DNA of 18,560 nucleotides from Anaerolineaceae bacterium 46_22 (GCA_001508595.1 LGHA01000012.1:1-18560), one strand, 5' to 3'; numbered from the stretch's first letter, positions 1 to 7,473 are shown. Program-made: numbers and translations. Notes: generated by a model from the sequence alone, not told the origin.

Positions 1-98
1 TGATCGTGCCTGTGGCCTTGGAAAACGGTTCGCAGTTCGCTATCCGTGAAGGTGGTCTGACGGTAGGTGCTGGTGTTATCTCAAAGATTATTGAGTAA
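1..98 (+). CDS. tuf: Elongation factor Tu, C-terminal end (partial)
   Basis: The window opens inside this gene. The reading frame starting at base 3 gives about 31 residues ending [15 protein letters not shown] and a TAA at 96-98. This is the characteristic end of domain 3 of EF-Tu, the GTPase that delivers aminoacyl-tRNA to the ribosome. The GTPase domain lies upstream of the window, so completeness cannot be judged. Only 19 nt separate the stop from rpsJ, so tuf and rpsJ are probably co-transcribed, as is common where the str and S10 clusters are joined. Confidence 0.93.
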   Translation, partial: IVPVALENGSQFAIREGGLTVGAGVISKIIE

Positions 99-117
99 GG
101 TTTATTAGGAAAACATT

Positions 118-426
118 ATGGCTAAACAAAAGATTCGTATACGTCTGAAGGCTTATGATCATCGAGTCATCGATCAATCTGCAAGGCGGATTGTGGAAAC
201 AGCTGAGCGCAGCGGCGCACAGGTTGTTGGTCCGGTACCTTTACCGACCAAAATTGAACGATTTACAGTGATGCGTTCACCATTTATCGATAAAGACTCG
301 CAGGAGCATTTTGAGATCCGAACTCACAATCGTTTGATTGATGTTATGGACCCGGACTCAAAAACGATTGATATGTTGATGCGCCTGAATTTGCCGGCTG
401 GCGTCGATATCGAAATTAAAATTTAG
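118..426 (+). CDS. rpsJ: 30S ribosomal protein S10
   Basis: S10 is a protein of the small-subunit head and, in many bacteria, a partner of NusB in antitermination. The 102-residue product has the usual length, with the conserved start [17 protein letters not shown], a central [19 protein letters not shown] and the end DIEIKI. AGGA at 107-110 lies 7 nt before the ATG. The gene follows tuf closely but is cut off from rplC by 288 nt that hold hairpins and a promoter. In this genome rpsJ therefore looks like the tail of the str operon and not the head of the S10 operon. Confidence 0.97.
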   Translation: MAKQKIRIRLKAYDHRVIDQSARRIVETAERSGAQVVGPVPLPTKIERFTVMRSPFIDKDSQEHFEIRTHNRLIDVMDPDSKTIDMLMRLNLPAGVDIEIKI

Positions 427-445
427 CATTTGTGTCGTAGGGTTG

Positions 446-486
446 CCTGCGGGTGAATTCCGACAAAATTGAAATTCACCTGCAGG
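446..486 (+). promoter_or_regulatory. Strong hairpin after rpsJ
   Basis: Bases 446-459 pair with 473-486 to give a 14-bp stem with one G-U pair and a 13-nt loop. It begins 20 nt after the rpsJ stop. No run of T follows, so it is not a standard intrinsic terminator. It may stabilise the 3' end of the tuf-rpsJ message, cause pausing, or be a processing site. The pairing is seen directly; the role is inferred. Confidence 0.6.
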
Positions 487-488
487 GA

Positions 489-504
489 ATCAATAAAAAT
501 TGAT
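489..504. repeat. AT-rich inverted repeat upstream of the rplC promoter
   Basis: ATCAAT-aaaa-ATTGAT is a perfect 6-bp inverted repeat that ends 2 nt before the proposed -35 box. Its place and AT-richness would suit an UP element contacted by the alpha CTD, or a small operator. Neither is shown by sequence alone. Confidence 0.4.
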
Positions 505-506
505 AC

Positions 507-535
507 TTGGCAAACTTACCTGAAGATGGTAAAAT
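507..535 (+). promoter_or_regulatory. Predicted sigma-70-type promoter for rplC and the S10 genes
   Basis: TTGGCA at 507-512 (5 of 6 to TTGACA) and TAAAAT at 530-535 (5 of 6 to TATAAT) are 17 nt apart, the optimal spacing. AT-rich DNA lies just upstream. The predicted transcription start is near 541-543, giving a leader of about 170 nt before the rplC ATG. The promoter sits after rpsJ, so it would drive rplC and downstream genes independently of tuf-rpsJ. Confidence 0.6.
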
Positions 536-543
536 AGGCAGGT

Positions 544-560
544 TTGGGCTTAAAGCCCAA
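544..560 (+). terminator. Short GC hairpin with CTTTT tail at the leader 5' end
   Basis: TTGGGC at 544-549 pairs with GCCCAA at 555-560 around a 5-nt loop, followed by CTTTT at 561-565. It resembles a weak intrinsic terminator for transcripts coming from tuf-rpsJ. For RNA started at the 507-535 promoter it would be a 5'-terminal stem, which can protect mRNA from decay. The short T tract makes strong termination doubtful. Confidence 0.4.
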
Positions 561-565
561 CTTTT

Positions 566-710
566 AAGGTGGCATAAGAACATTTCTTGCCGTAGTCCCA
601 AAGAATACGGAAGGGTCGCGGAGGAAAGGTTGACTGTGCTGCGGTCGGAGATGATGCAGCCGTGCCCAGGCTGACAGTCTCGTCAAAATAATTTGTAACA
701 GGAGAATATC
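566..710 (+). ncRNA. Candidate structured 5' leader of the rplC operon
   Basis: This is the untranslated stretch between the hairpin at 544-560 and the rplC start. It can form GGCA/TGCC plus AGA/TCT (571-591), or instead CCGTA/TACGG (590-594 with 606-610). A long-range stem GACTGT/ACAGTC (632-637 with 674-679) encloses two competing stems: GCTGC/GCAGC (638-642 with 656-660) or CAGCC/GGCTG (657-661 with 669-673). The rplC Shine-Dalgarno GGAG is at 701-704. In E. coli a leader of similar length before rpsJ is bound by L4; whether this one binds L4, L3 or anything else is inference. Confidence 0.45.
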
Positions 711-714
711 GAAT

Positions 715-1344
715 ATGTTTAAAGGGCTAATTGGACGAAAAGTTGGTATGACCCAGGTTTTCGATGAAAATGGGGCTGCGTTCCCGGTAACACTCATCGA
801 AGCTGGGCCTTGTTATGTAACCCAGGTTAAGACCGCTGAAAAGGATGGTTATTCTTCGGTTCAACTCGGGTTCGTAGAGGTGAAACCTGACCGTTTAACC
901 CGGGGGGAGCTTGGACACCTCAAACGCAATAATTTGCCACCATTAAAAGTACTACGAGAATTTAAGACGAAATCTCCAGACGTCTCGGAAGGCGACCAGC
1001 TCAAGGCTGACGTCTTTGAAAAAGACGAACATGTAGATATTGTCGGAACCAGCAAGGGCCGTGGTTTCGCCGGTGTGGTGAAACGCTACGGTTTTGCAGG
1101 TGGACCGAAAACACACGGTCAGTCAGACCGATGGCGCGCACCCGGTTCCCTGGGCTCCGGCACGACCCCCGGTCGTGTTTGGAAAGGCAAACGTGGCCCT
1201 GGGCGAATGGGAAACGAGATCGTGACATCGTCGAATGTTCGCGTGGTGTTGGTAGACCCGGAACGTAATTTATTAGCAGTTGATGGCTCCGTGCCAGGCC
1301 CGAGGGGCGGCATGGTTGTGATCAAGCCTGCCCGGAAACAATAA
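715..1344 (+). CDS. rplC: 50S ribosomal protein L3
   Basis: L3 is an early-assembly large-subunit protein that reaches toward the peptidyl transferase centre. The 209-residue product starts KGLIGRKVGMTQVFDENG and carries the signature GPKTHGQSDRWRAPGSLG (about residues 130-147) and TPGRVWKGKRGPGRMG (151-166). It contains the Gln region that PrmB methylates in enterobacteria. Length and ends match the family. The ATG has GGAG 10 nt upstream. It is the first gene after the proposed S10-type leader. Confidence 0.97.
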   Translation: MFKGLIGRKVGMTQVFDENGAAFPVTLIEAGPCYVTQVKTAEKDGYSSVQLGFVEVKPDRLTRGELGHLKRNNLPPLKVLREFKTKSPDVSEGDQLKADVFEKDEHVDIVGTSKGRGFAGVVKRYGFAGGPKTHGQSDRWRAPGSLGSGTTPGRVWKGKRGPGRMGNEIVTSSNVRVVLVDPERNLLAVDGSVPGPRGGMVVIKPARKQ

Positions 1345-1387
1345 GAAGCCCGGTTGGGCGATAGCCAGTAATGGGAGTTGAGTAATC

Positions 1388-2017
1388 ATGGAAGTTGATG
1401 TCTTCAACATGCAGGGTAAAAAAGTCAGCACGGTAGATCTACCTGCTGCGATTTTTGAAGCCCCAGTAAAAGTTGATTTGATGCATCAGGCATATGTCAG
1501 GCAGATGGCCAACAGCCGCCTTGGGACGCATTCGACAAAAGGTCGCAGTGAAGTCTCCGGTGGTGGTCGTAAACCCTGGCGCCAAAAAGGTACAGGGCGT
1601 GCCCGGCAAGGCTCTATCCGAGCTGCGCAGTGGGTTGGCGGCGGTAAAATTTTTACCCCCAAACCACGCTCATACGAAAAGGCAATGCCTAAAAAGATGC
1701 GCAGGGCTGCTTTACGGTCTGCTTTAACAGTAAAAGCTTCAGAAGGCGAAATCATCATGATGGATGAGTTCAAATTGGATGAAGTGAAGACCCGTAAAAT
1801 GGCAGAAGTATTCAAGGCAGTTGCAGGGGATAGCACCGTTTTATTGGTGATCCCGGAAAACAGCCCCGAATATAGCGATGTAAAAACGGCTTGTGCCAAC
1901 CTCGCCAATGTAAAGACCCTGATAGCCAGTTATTTAAATATCCGTGATCTATTGGGCTATAAAAACATTGTTATGCCCGTTGCGTCACTAGATGTTATTG
2001 AAGCTTATCTCGGATAG
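1388..2017 (+). CDS. rplD: 50S ribosomal protein L4
   Basis: L4 binds 23S rRNA domain I and lines the exit tunnel; in E. coli it also represses the S10 operon. The 209 residues include the long basic loop (about 45-95: [36 protein letters not shown] and [11 protein letters not shown]) and end in the usual globular half with [13 protein letters not shown]. The 43-nt gap from rplC has a small GCCC/GGGC hairpin (1348-1359) and a GGGAG before the ATG. If the leader before rplC is autoregulated, L4 is the first candidate ligand. Confidence 0.96.
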   Translation: MEVDVFNMQGKKVSTVDLPAAIFEAPVKVDLMHQAYVRQMANSRLGTHSTKGRSEVSGGGRKPWRQKGTGRARQGSIRAAQWVGGGKIFTPKPRSYEKAMPKKMRRAALRSALTVKASEGEIIMMDEFKLDEVKTRKMAEVFKAVAGDSTVLLVIPENSPEYSDVKTACANLANVKTLIASYLNIRDLLGYKNIVMPVASLDVIEAYLG

Positions 2018-2030
2018 GTAGGAAGGAATC

Positions 2031-2336
2031 ATGAAAAAATCAGTATTTGACATCATCCGCCGACCGATCGTTACCGAAAAATCGAATTATCTGTCTACAT
2101 ATTTGAATCAGTATGTGTTTGAGGTTGATTATCGATCAACCAAAACCACGATTAAAGAGGCAATTGAGACGATTTTCGACGTCAAAGTAGAACGTGTTAA
2201 TGTTATGATCGTGCCCGCTAAGCAATCACGCAGCATGCAAAACCGCCGAATGCGAACTCGCTCAAGCGCCTACAAAAAAGCAATCGTGACCCTGGCTGAA
2301 GGCGAGCGCATCCCGATTTTTGAAGGGGTGGAGTAA
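2031..2336 (+). CDS. rplW: 50S ribosomal protein L23
   Basis: L23 lies at the tunnel exit and is the docking site for trigger factor and SRP. The 101-residue protein has the family start [15 protein letters not shown], the core [19 protein letters not shown] and VKVERVNVM, and a basic loop [25 protein letters not shown] precedes the ATG. The stop overlaps the rplB start by one base (TAATG at 2334-2338), which implies translational coupling. Confidence 0.96.
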   Translation: MKKSVFDIIRRPIVTEKSNYLSTYLNQYVFEVDYRSTKTTIKEAIETIFDVKVERVNVMIVPAKQSRSMQNRRMRTRSSAYKKAIVTLAEGERIPIFEGVE

Positions 2337-3181
2337 TGGCAGTTAAAGTATATAAACCAAAAACACCCGGTACTCGTCATAAGACCAGTTATACTTTTGA
2401 AGAGATTACCAAGACGAAACCGGAACGCTCATTAATAGTTCCATTGAAGAAGCATTCTGGTCGAAATGTGTACGGCCGTGTGACTGTGCGCCATCGCGGT
2501 GGTGCCCATAAGCGACATATCCGATTGGTTGATTTCAAGCGGGATAAGCTCGAAGTACCTGCAAAAGTTGCAGCCATTGAATATGATCCAAACCGGACTG
2601 CCCGTTTAGCTTTATTGCATTATGCTGACGGTGAGAAACGCTATATTGTTGCTCCTGTTGGCTTGATGGTCGGGGATAAGGTTTTATCCGGTGAAGTTGC
2701 CGACATACGTCCTGGCAACAGCATGGAACTGGCGAATATTCCGGTCGGTACAACAATTCACAATATTGAATTGCAGCCCGGTAAGGGCGGCCAGATGGTC
2801 CGTTCAGCAGGAACCTCAGCGCAATTACTTGCAAAAGAAGGTAAATATGCCCATGTACGACTGCCATCGGGTGAGGTTCGACTTGTTTTGCAAAATTGCC
2901 GTGCGACCATTGGTCAGGTTGGCAATGTGGATCATTCAAACATTAAACTGGGCAAAGCTGGACGTAAACGCAATATGGGTTGGCGCCCTTCAGTGCGCGG
3001 TTCTGCGATGAGCCCACGCGACCATCCACATGGTGGTGGTGAAGGTCGATCGCCCATTGGTATGCCCGGTCCAAAGAGCCCGTGGGGTAAACCCACTTTG
3101 GGTAAGAAGACCCGCCATAACAAACGAACAGACAAGTACATTGTTCGCCATCGCTCTCAAGCGAAACGGCGACGTAAGTAA
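2336..3181 (+). CDS. rplB: 50S ribosomal protein L2
   Basis: L2 is a core large-subunit protein needed for subunit joining and peptidyl transferase function. The 281-residue product has the N-terminal [25 protein letters not shown] (about 52-63), [15 protein letters not shown] (80-94), and the C-terminal [15 protein letters not shown] (228-242) with the conserved histidines 230 and 232, ending in a basic tail. Length matches the family. The start codon shares a base with the rplW stop. Confidence 0.97.
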   Translation: MAVKVYKPKTPGTRHKTSYTFEEITKTKPERSLIVPLKKHSGRNVYGRVTVRHRGGAHKRHIRLVDFKRDKLEVPAKVAAIEYDPNRTARLALLHYADGEKRYIVAPVGLMVGDKVLSGEVADIRPGNSMELANIPVGTTIHNIELQPGKGGQMVRSAGTSAQLLAKEGKYAHVRLPSGEVRLVLQNCRATIGQVGNVDHSNIKLGKAGRKRNMGWRPSVRGSAMSPRDHPHGGGEGRSPIGMPGPKSPWGKPTLGKKTRHNKRTDKYIVRHRSQAKRRRK

Positions 3182-3213
3182 CCGATTAGTATAGCGAGAA
3201 AGAGGACGAGATT

Positions 3214-3501
3214 ATGTCGCGATCGCTGAAGAAGGGGCCCTTTATCGCCCCGAAGTTATTGAAGAAAATTGAAACAATGAACGACAAAGGTGAAAAGAAA
3301 GTTATCCGCACCTGGAGTCGAGCCAGCACGATATTTCCCCAGATGGTAGGTCATACCATTGCCGTTCATGATGGACGTCGTCATGTGCCGATCTATATCA
3401 CCGAAAATATGGTCGGTCATCGCCTGGGAGAATTCGCCCCAACACGATTTTTCCGTGGCCACGTTGTCGCTGGTCGAGCTGAAAAGCGCGCCAAGAAATA
3501 A
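3214..3501 (+). CDS. rpsS: 30S ribosomal protein S19
   Basis: S19 sits in the small-subunit head and contacts S13 and tRNA. The 95 residues begin [19 protein letters not shown] and include the hallmark [23 protein letters not shown] and the end [17 protein letters not shown] upstream of the ATG serves as ribosome binding site. Its place between rplB and rplV is the standard S10-operon order. Confidence 0.97.
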   Translation: MSRSLKKGPFIAPKLLKKIETMNDKGEKKVIRTWSRASTIFPQMVGHTIAVHDGRRHVPIYITENMVGHRLGEFAPTRFFRGHVVAGRAEKRAKK

Positions 3502-3516
3502 GAAGGGTATTGAGAA

Positions 3517-3858
3517 ATGGCTACTGATATTCGAGCGAAATTAAGTAATCTTGATACGTCAGCCCAGAAAGCCCGTCTTGTGGTTGATCTGGTCCGTGGT
3601 AAACCTGCGGAAGAGGCGTTGACAATTTTGAAGTTTACACCAAACAAGGCTGCAAAACCCGTTCACAAGCTGATCCAATCAGCAATCGCTAATGCAGAGG
3701 AAAACTTTGGTGTCTCAAGAGATGATCTGTATGTGCACACGATTTTTGCAGACGAAGCACCTACCCGAAAATGGCGGCGTTTTGGGGCACGAGGCAGATT
3801 TAAGCCGATACTGCGACGAAAGTCTCATGTCACAGTGATCTTGCGAGAAATGGAGTAA
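3517..3858 (+). CDS. rplV: 50S ribosomal protein L22
   Basis: L22 has a globular domain on the large-subunit surface and a beta hairpin that helps form the tunnel constriction. The 113 residues include QKARLVVDLVRGKPAEEALTIL-type helices, NAEENFGVSRDDLYVHTIFADEAP, and the hairpin RKWRRFGARGRFKPILRRKSHVTV. The last codons (ATG GAG TAA) contain a GGAG that could serve an 11-codon mini-ORF downstream at 3863-3898. Confidence 0.96.
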   Translation: MATDIRAKLSNLDTSAQKARLVVDLVRGKPAEEALTILKFTPNKAAKPVHKLIQSAIANAEENFGVSRDDLYVHTIFADEAPTRKWRRFGARGRFKPILRRKSHVTVILREME

Positions 3859-3862
3859 AGAA

Positions 3863-3898
3863 ATGCTGGATACTATTATTGGAAAGAGCCAGGAGTAA
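3863..3898 (+). CDS. Possible 11-codon mini-ORF between rplV and rpsC
   Basis: An ATG at 3863 opens a frame for [11 protein letters not shown] ending in TAA at 3896-3898, two bases before the rpsC ATG. GGAG at 3852-3855, inside the end of rplV, is 7 nt upstream, a good ribosome binding site. The final codons of the mini-ORF carry the AGGAG used by rpsC, so its translation would place a terminating ribosome at the rpsC start. I recognise no homologue. It may be a coupling device or chance. Confidence 0.25.
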   Translation: MLDTIIGKSQE

Positions 3899-3900
3899 TT

Positions 3901-4578
3901 ATGGGTCGTAAAGTACATCCGACTGGATTTCGATTAGGAATTAATAAGCCTTGGAAAGCACGCTGGTTTGCTGAAGGTATGGATTACCAGGATCAACTGC
4001 ACCAGGACCTTGCTATCCGAAAATTGATCCGTGAGAAAAACGATCGGGCAGGTGTTTCTCTTATCGAGATTGAACGCTTCCCAGGCAAAGTTAAAATCTT
4101 TGTCCACACCGCAAAACCTGGTATTTTGATCGGGCGCGGCGGCGAAAATGTAAAAGCTCTGCGAAGTGATTTGGAAGCGCTCACAGGTGAGAAGATTGAT
4201 CTTGAAGTCAAAGAGATCAAGACCCCTGATTTGGATGCTTATCTTGTCGCTGAAAATATTGCAGGTCAGCTTGTTCGCCGAATCAGCTATCGACGAGCGA
4301 TGCAGCGTGCAATTCAGCAAGGAATGCGCCAGGGCGCTGAAGGCGTCAAGGTGATGGTTTCTGGCCGTTTAGGCGGCGCTGAAATGTCCCGAAGTGTATG
4401 GCTTCGTGAGGGACGTGTGCCTTTGCAGACGCTCCGTGCAGATATCGATTACGCCCAAACAGAAGCCCTGACAACCTATGGACAAATTGGTATCAAGGTT
4501 TGGATTTATAAAGGTGAGATCATGCCTCAGGTGGAAGAGGAAGCAGAATCCACTGAAGGCGTCTACGTCAGCGAGTAA
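3901..4578 (+). CDS. rpsC: 30S ribosomal protein S3
   Basis: S3 lines the mRNA entry channel and contributes to helicase activity with S4 and S5. The 225-residue protein starts [23 protein letters not shown], has a type II KH domain with [11 protein letters not shown] at about 74-84, and the C-terminal segment [30 protein letters not shown]. The tail ([14 protein letters not shown]) is acidic and variable. AGGAG lies 5 nt before the ATG. Its order before rplP is standard. Confidence 0.97.
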   Translation: MGRKVHPTGFRLGINKPWKARWFAEGMDYQDQLHQDLAIRKLIREKNDRAGVSLIEIERFPGKVKIFVHTAKPGILIGRGGENVKALRSDLEALTGEKIDLEVKEIKTPDLDAYLVAENIAGQLVRRISYRRAMQRAIQQGMRQGAEGVKVMVSGRLGGAEMSRSVWLREGRVPLQTLRADIDYAQTEALTTYGQIGIKVWIYKGEIMPQVEEEAESTEGVYVSE

Positions 4579-4584
4579 TAAACA

Positions 4585-4605
4585 TGCCGGCAAGGGCGTC
4601 CGGCA
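4585..4605 (+). promoter_or_regulatory. Hairpin in the rpsC-rplP gap
   Basis: TGCCGG at 4585-4590 pairs with CCGGCA at 4600-4605 around a 9-nt loop. It is GC-rich but has no T run, so it is not a terminator. It could protect or pause the message between rpsC and rplP. The GAGGA ribosome binding site of rplP lies just downstream and is not covered. Confidence 0.4.
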
Positions 4606-4623
4606 GTTAGTGAGGAAGTCATT

Positions 4624-5046
4624 ATGTTAATGCCAAAACGAGTGAAGTATCGTAAGCAAATGCGGGGACGCATGAAGGGTAAAGCCTATCGCGGCTCTGA
4701 AGTATCCTTTGGCGAATTTGGCTTACAGGCTTTAGAGCCAGGTTGGGTCAGTGCTCGACAAATTGAGGCTGCACGTCGTGCGATCGTCCATGAAATGAAA
4801 CGACGTGGTAAGGTGTGGATCCGAATTTTCCCGGACAAACCTTATACCAAGCGAGCTCAAGAAACCCGAATGGGTAAAGGTAAAGGCCCCGTAGAATACT
4901 GGGTTGCAGTTGTCAAGCCAGGTCGAATTATGTTTGAAGTAGGCGGCACGGATCCGGAAACCGCCAAAGAGGCGCTCATCCGTGCAAAATATAAATTATC
5001 CGTGAAGACAAAGATCGTCTCGCGTGATGTGGCAGGAGAAGCGTAA
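4624..5046 (+). CDS. rplP: 50S ribosomal protein L16
   Basis: L16 organises the A-site region of the large subunit. The 140-residue protein begins [19 protein letters not shown] and shows the signature [31 protein letters not shown] and [12 protein letters not shown]. Length matches the family. The first ATG is chosen over the internal ATG two codons later because family members begin MLxPKR and GAGGA lies at suitable distance. A short hairpin precedes it at 4585-4605. Confidence 0.97.
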   Translation: MLMPKRVKYRKQMRGRMKGKAYRGSEVSFGEFGLQALEPGWVSARQIEAARRAIVHEMKRRGKVWIRIFPDKPYTKRAQETRMGKGKGPVEYWVAVVKPGRIMFEVGGTDPETAKEALIRAKYKLSVKTKIVSRDVAGEA

Positions 5047-5048
5047 TA

Positions 5049-5264
5049 ATGAAAGCAGCGGAAATTCGCAAATTAAAAGATGCTGAATTAGAAGAACAGC
5101 TTACGGAAGCTCGTCACGAGTTGCTGAACCTCAGGTTCCAAACGATCACCGGTCAATTAACCGATACCACCAGAATTCGTGTTGTGCGTCGGGATATTGC
5201 TCGGATGGAGACCATCATGAGAGAACGACAATTGGCTGAGACGGCTGAGGAGAGTGAAGCATGA
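5049..5264 (+). CDS. rpmC: 50S ribosomal protein L29
   Basis: L29 is a small two-helix protein near the tunnel exit next to L23. The 71 residues show KAAEIRKLKDAELEEQLTEA, HELLNLRFQTITGQL and RIRVVRRDIARMETIMRERQ, the classic pattern. It starts 2 nt after the rplP stop and its stop overlaps the rpsQ start by 4 bases (ATGA), so translation is coupled. The C-terminal tail (AETAEESEA) is acidic and variable. Confidence 0.95.
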   Translation: MKAAEIRKLKDAELEEQLTEARHELLNLRFQTITGQLTDTTRIRVVRRDIARMETIMRERQLAETAEESEA

Positions 5265-5542
5265 ACAATCGACGTCGATTGGTTGGAACTGTTGTCAGTA
5301 ATAAGATGGCGAAGACCGTTGTGGTTGAAGTGGCACGCGTTTACAGACACCCTTTGTACCGTAAGGTTGTCCGGACAGCAAAAACATATAAAGTACACGA
5401 TGAGCTTGGTGCCACACCTGGTGACAAAGTGAGAATTGTTGAAAGTAAGCCAATTTCACGAACGAAATATTGGGTTGTGGAAGAAATCCTACGAGTTGAA
5501 GAACGGTCTCAAGACGATACTGTTGAGGAATTAGGAGTTTAG
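5261..5542 (+). CDS. rpsQ: 30S ribosomal protein S17
   Basis: S17 is a primary 16S rRNA-binding OB-fold protein. The 93 residues start NNRRRLVGTVVSNKMAKTVVV and include RVYRHPLYRKVVRTAKTYKVHDE and GDKVRIVESKPISRTKYWVV, all diagnostic. The C-terminal extension past the OB fold is acidic. It overlaps rpmC by four bases and lies 3 nt before rplN, in standard order. Confidence 0.96.
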   Translation: MNNRRRLVGTVVSNKMAKTVVVEVARVYRHPLYRKVVRTAKTYKVHDELGATPGDKVRIVESKPISRTKYWVVEEILRVEERSQDDTVEELGV

Positions 5543-5545
5543 GCC

Positions 5546-5917
5546 ATGATTCAACAAGAAACTGTAATGAAAGTTGCCGATAACACCGGCGCAAAACTTA
5601 TGCTGGTCATTCACATCACCGGCAGTTCTCGCCAACGTTACGGCTATGTCGGTGACATTGTTGTTGGTACGGTAAAAAGTGCCACACCGCAAGCTACTGT
5701 CAAGAAGAGTGAGATTGTGAAGGCAGTTATTGTACGGGCTTCAAAAGAGTGGCGCCGTGAAGATGGCTCCAGCATACGTTTTGACGATAATGCTGTTGTT
5801 ATCCTTGACAATGATGGCGTAAATCCTCGTGGATCACGTATCTTTGGGCCTGTCGCTCGTGAGCTTCGTGAAAAGGGCTTCACTAAGATCGTTTCACTGG
5901 CACCTGAAGTTCTATAG
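5546..5917 (+). CDS. rplN: 50S ribosomal protein L14
   Basis: L14 sits at the subunit interface and is the target of the silencing factor RsfS. The 123 residues begin [17 protein letters not shown], a textbook start, and include [41 protein letters not shown] and [15 protein letters not shown]. Length is typical. It is three bases downstream of rpsQ. Confidence 0.97.
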   Translation: MIQQETVMKVADNTGAKLMLVIHITGSSRQRYGYVGDIVVGTVKSATPQATVKKSEIVKAVIVRASKEWRREDGSSIRFDDNAVVILDNDGVNPRGSRIFGPVARELREKGFTKIVSLAPEVL

Positions 5918-5939
5918 CCAGGTTAATAGGAGTTATGAG

Positions 5940-6263
5940 ATGAAGCAGAAGATACGAAAAGGCGACCGAGTTATTGTCGTCAGCGGTAAAGATAAAGGCA
6001 CTGTGGGTGAAGTTATTCGGGTCATTCCGGATGAATCACGTGTGGTTGTTCAGGGTGTGAATATTCGCATCAAGCATCAATCCCAGACGCAGTCCGGTGG
6101 CAAGACCATACCGGCAGGTAAGATCGAATTTGAGGCACCTATTGCGATCTCAAATGTGATGCTTGTGGATCCTAAGGATGGCAAGCCCACTCGAGTCCGG
6201 CTTGAACGGAAAGATGGAAAACCGGTTCGAATTGCAAAACGCAGTGGCACGAAAATTGATTAA
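5940..6263 (+). CDS. rplX: 50S ribosomal protein L24
   Basis: L24 is an assembly initiator that binds the 5' end of 23S rRNA through a KOW domain. From the ATG at 5940 the product is 107 residues: [24 protein letters not shown] is the KOW motif, then [17 protein letters not shown] and the C-terminal half with [21 protein letters not shown]. The frame is open further upstream to an ATG at 5829, but that start would lie inside rplN and add unrelated residues. AGGAG at 5928-5932 fits the 5940 start. Confidence 0.95.
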   Translation: MKQKIRKGDRVIVVSGKDKGTVGEVIRVIPDESRVVVQGVNIRIKHQSQTQSGGKTIPAGKIEFEAPIAISNVMLVDPKDGKPTRVRLERKDGKPVRIAKRSGTKID

Positions 6264-6286
6264 TGGATTGCCATTTGGAGTTATAA

Positions 6287-6829
6287 ATGAACAGATTAAA
6301 AGAAATATATAAGGAAGAGATCGCACCAGCCCTTTTTGAGGAATTGAACCTCGAAAATGTGATGCAGATCCCGAATATTGAGAAGATTGTGTTAAATATC
6401 GGCGTTGGTGAAGCGCTCGATAACCCAAAGGCGCTCGATGAAGCAGTACGGGATTTGACGACAATCACAGGTCAGCGCCCTGTTGTTACCAAAGCTAAAA
6501 AATCAATTGCGAACTTCAAATTACGAGAAGGTCGCGTGATTGGCACCAAGGTAACATTGCGTGGTGACCGAATGTGGGCGTTTTTAGATCGTCTGGTTAA
6601 TGTTGCACTGCCCCGTGTACGAGACTTTCGTGGAATTTCCGCTGACTCATTTGACGGACGTGGAAACTACACCCTGGGCTTGCGGGAGCAATTGATTTTC
6701 CCTGAGATCAATTACGATGATGTCGGGACAGTTCGAGGTATGGAAATCACAATTGTGACAACGGCTGAGAATGATGATCAGGCTCGTGCGTTATTAACAA
6801 AAGTTGGAATGCCGTTCAGGAAAGGATAG
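6287..6829 (+). CDS. rplE: 50S ribosomal protein L5
   Basis: L5 binds 5S rRNA and forms the central protuberance with bridges to S13. The 180 residues include [70 protein letters not shown] and a C-terminal MEITIVTTA. Length is typical. GGAG precedes the ATG. The stop is one base before the rpsN ATG. Confidence 0.97.
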   Translation: MNRLKEIYKEEIAPALFEELNLENVMQIPNIEKIVLNIGVGEALDNPKALDEAVRDLTTITGQRPVVTKAKKSIANFKLREGRVIGTKVTLRGDRMWAFLDRLVNVALPRVRDFRGISADSFDGRGNYTLGLREQLIFPEINYDDVGTVRGMEITIVTTAENDDQARALLTKVGMPFRKG

Positions 6830-6830
6830 T

Positions 6831-7013
6831 ATGGCTAAAAAGTGTATGATATATCGCGAGAAGCGGCGGAAATATCCCAATCAGGTTGTTAACCGATGCC
6901 GACGCTGTGGGCGTCCCAGAGGTTATATTCGCAAGTTTGGTTTGTGCCGTATTTGTTTTCGGGAATTAGCCCTGCAAGGAAAAATTCCTGGTGTAACCAA
7001 ATCGTCGTGGTAG
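6831..7013 (+). CDS. rpsN: 30S ribosomal protein S14, zinc-binding type
   Basis: S14 is a late-assembly protein of the small-subunit head. The product from the ATG at 6831 is 60 residues, the short type Z form, with Cys23-X2-Cys26 and Cys39-X2-Cys42 as a CxxC-x12-CxxC zinc site, and the end [11 protein letters not shown]. The frame reads back into rplE, but the start at 6831 gives the family's MAKK beginning and AGGA lies just upstream within the rplE end. Short zinc-type S14 is usual in Gram-positive, Chloroflexota and related lineages. Confidence 0.96.
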   Translation: MAKKCMIYREKRRKYPNQVVNRCRRCGRPRGYIRKFGLCRICFRELALQGKIPGVTKSSW

Positions 7014-7032
7014 ATCGGCGGAGGTATTATTT

Positions 7033-7446
7033 ATGAATGTTACAGACCCTATTGCTGATATGTTGACCCGTATCCGGAACGTTGCGATAAGCAACGGAAC
7101 GCTGGTAAGCATGCCCAGTTCAAAGATTAAAGCAGAAATTGCTCGGATCCTGACCGAAGAGGGCTATGCTGAAAGTTACGACGTCGTTGATGGTGATCAA
7201 CCTTATCAAAAAGTATTACGAATTCGTTTGAAATATATTGGTGAGAGACGACACCGTCGGCCATTGATCACGGGACTTGAACGTGTAAGCCGACCTGGAT
7301 GCCGGGTTTACACCAAGAAAACGGATATCCCCTGGGTGCTTTCGGGCATTGGTGTGGCAATTTTGTCCACCCCCAAGGGTGTTATGACAGGCCAACGCGC
7401 TCGCAAAATGGGCGTGGGTGGTGAATTATTGTGCAAAATATGGTAG
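7033..7446 (+). CDS. rpsH: 30S ribosomal protein S8
   Basis: S8 is a primary 16S rRNA binder of the platform and, in E. coli, the repressor of the spc operon. The 137 residues start NVTDPIADMLTRIRNV, a family hallmark, and end GVMTGQRARKMGVGGELLCKIW. It is a few residues longer than usual. CGGAGG at 7018-7023 is 9 nt before the ATG. The stop codon TAG forms part of a hairpin ahead of rplF. I see no clear S8-like operator upstream of rplE, though this was checked by eye only. Confidence 0.96.
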   Translation: MNVTDPIADMLTRIRNVAISNGTLVSMPSSKIKAEIARILTEEGYAESYDVVDGDQPYQKVLRIRLKYIGERRHRRPLITGLERVSRPGCRVYTKKTDIPWVLSGIGVAILSTPKGVMTGQRARKMGVGGELLCKIW

Positions 7447-7458
7447 CGCCTGGCGCTA
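7444..7458 (+). promoter_or_regulatory. Perfect hairpin abutting the rplF ribosome binding site
   Basis: TAGCGC (7444-7449) and GCGCTA (7453-7458) pair around CTG. The rpsH stop codon is the first half of the 5' arm, and the rplF AGGAGG begins at 7460. A ribosome finishing rpsH would melt this stem, so it could couple rplF translation to rpsH. Confidence 0.45.
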
Positions 7459-7473
7459 TAGGAGGAACGAGAC

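Noticed and set aside
500-535. TTGATA at 500-505 as -35 box for TAAAAT
   Set aside because: Spacing would be 24 nt; TTGGCA at 507-512 gives the optimal 17.
1348-1359. GCCC/GGGC stem between rplC and rplD
   Set aside because: Only 4 bp and no tail or conserved context; not listed as a feature of its own.
1486-1908. Long antisense frame (140 codons) opposite rplD
   Set aside because: It is a shadow of a well-conserved ribosomal gene, with no ribosome binding site and no recognisable protein features.
2535-2939. Antisense frame of 134 codons opposite rplB
   Set aside because: Shadow frame; composition reflects the L2 coding sequence and nothing supports expression.
5829-6263. Longer rplX beginning at 5829
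   Set aside because: It would start inside rplN and add 37 residues unlike L24; the ATG at 5940 has AGGAG and the family N terminus.
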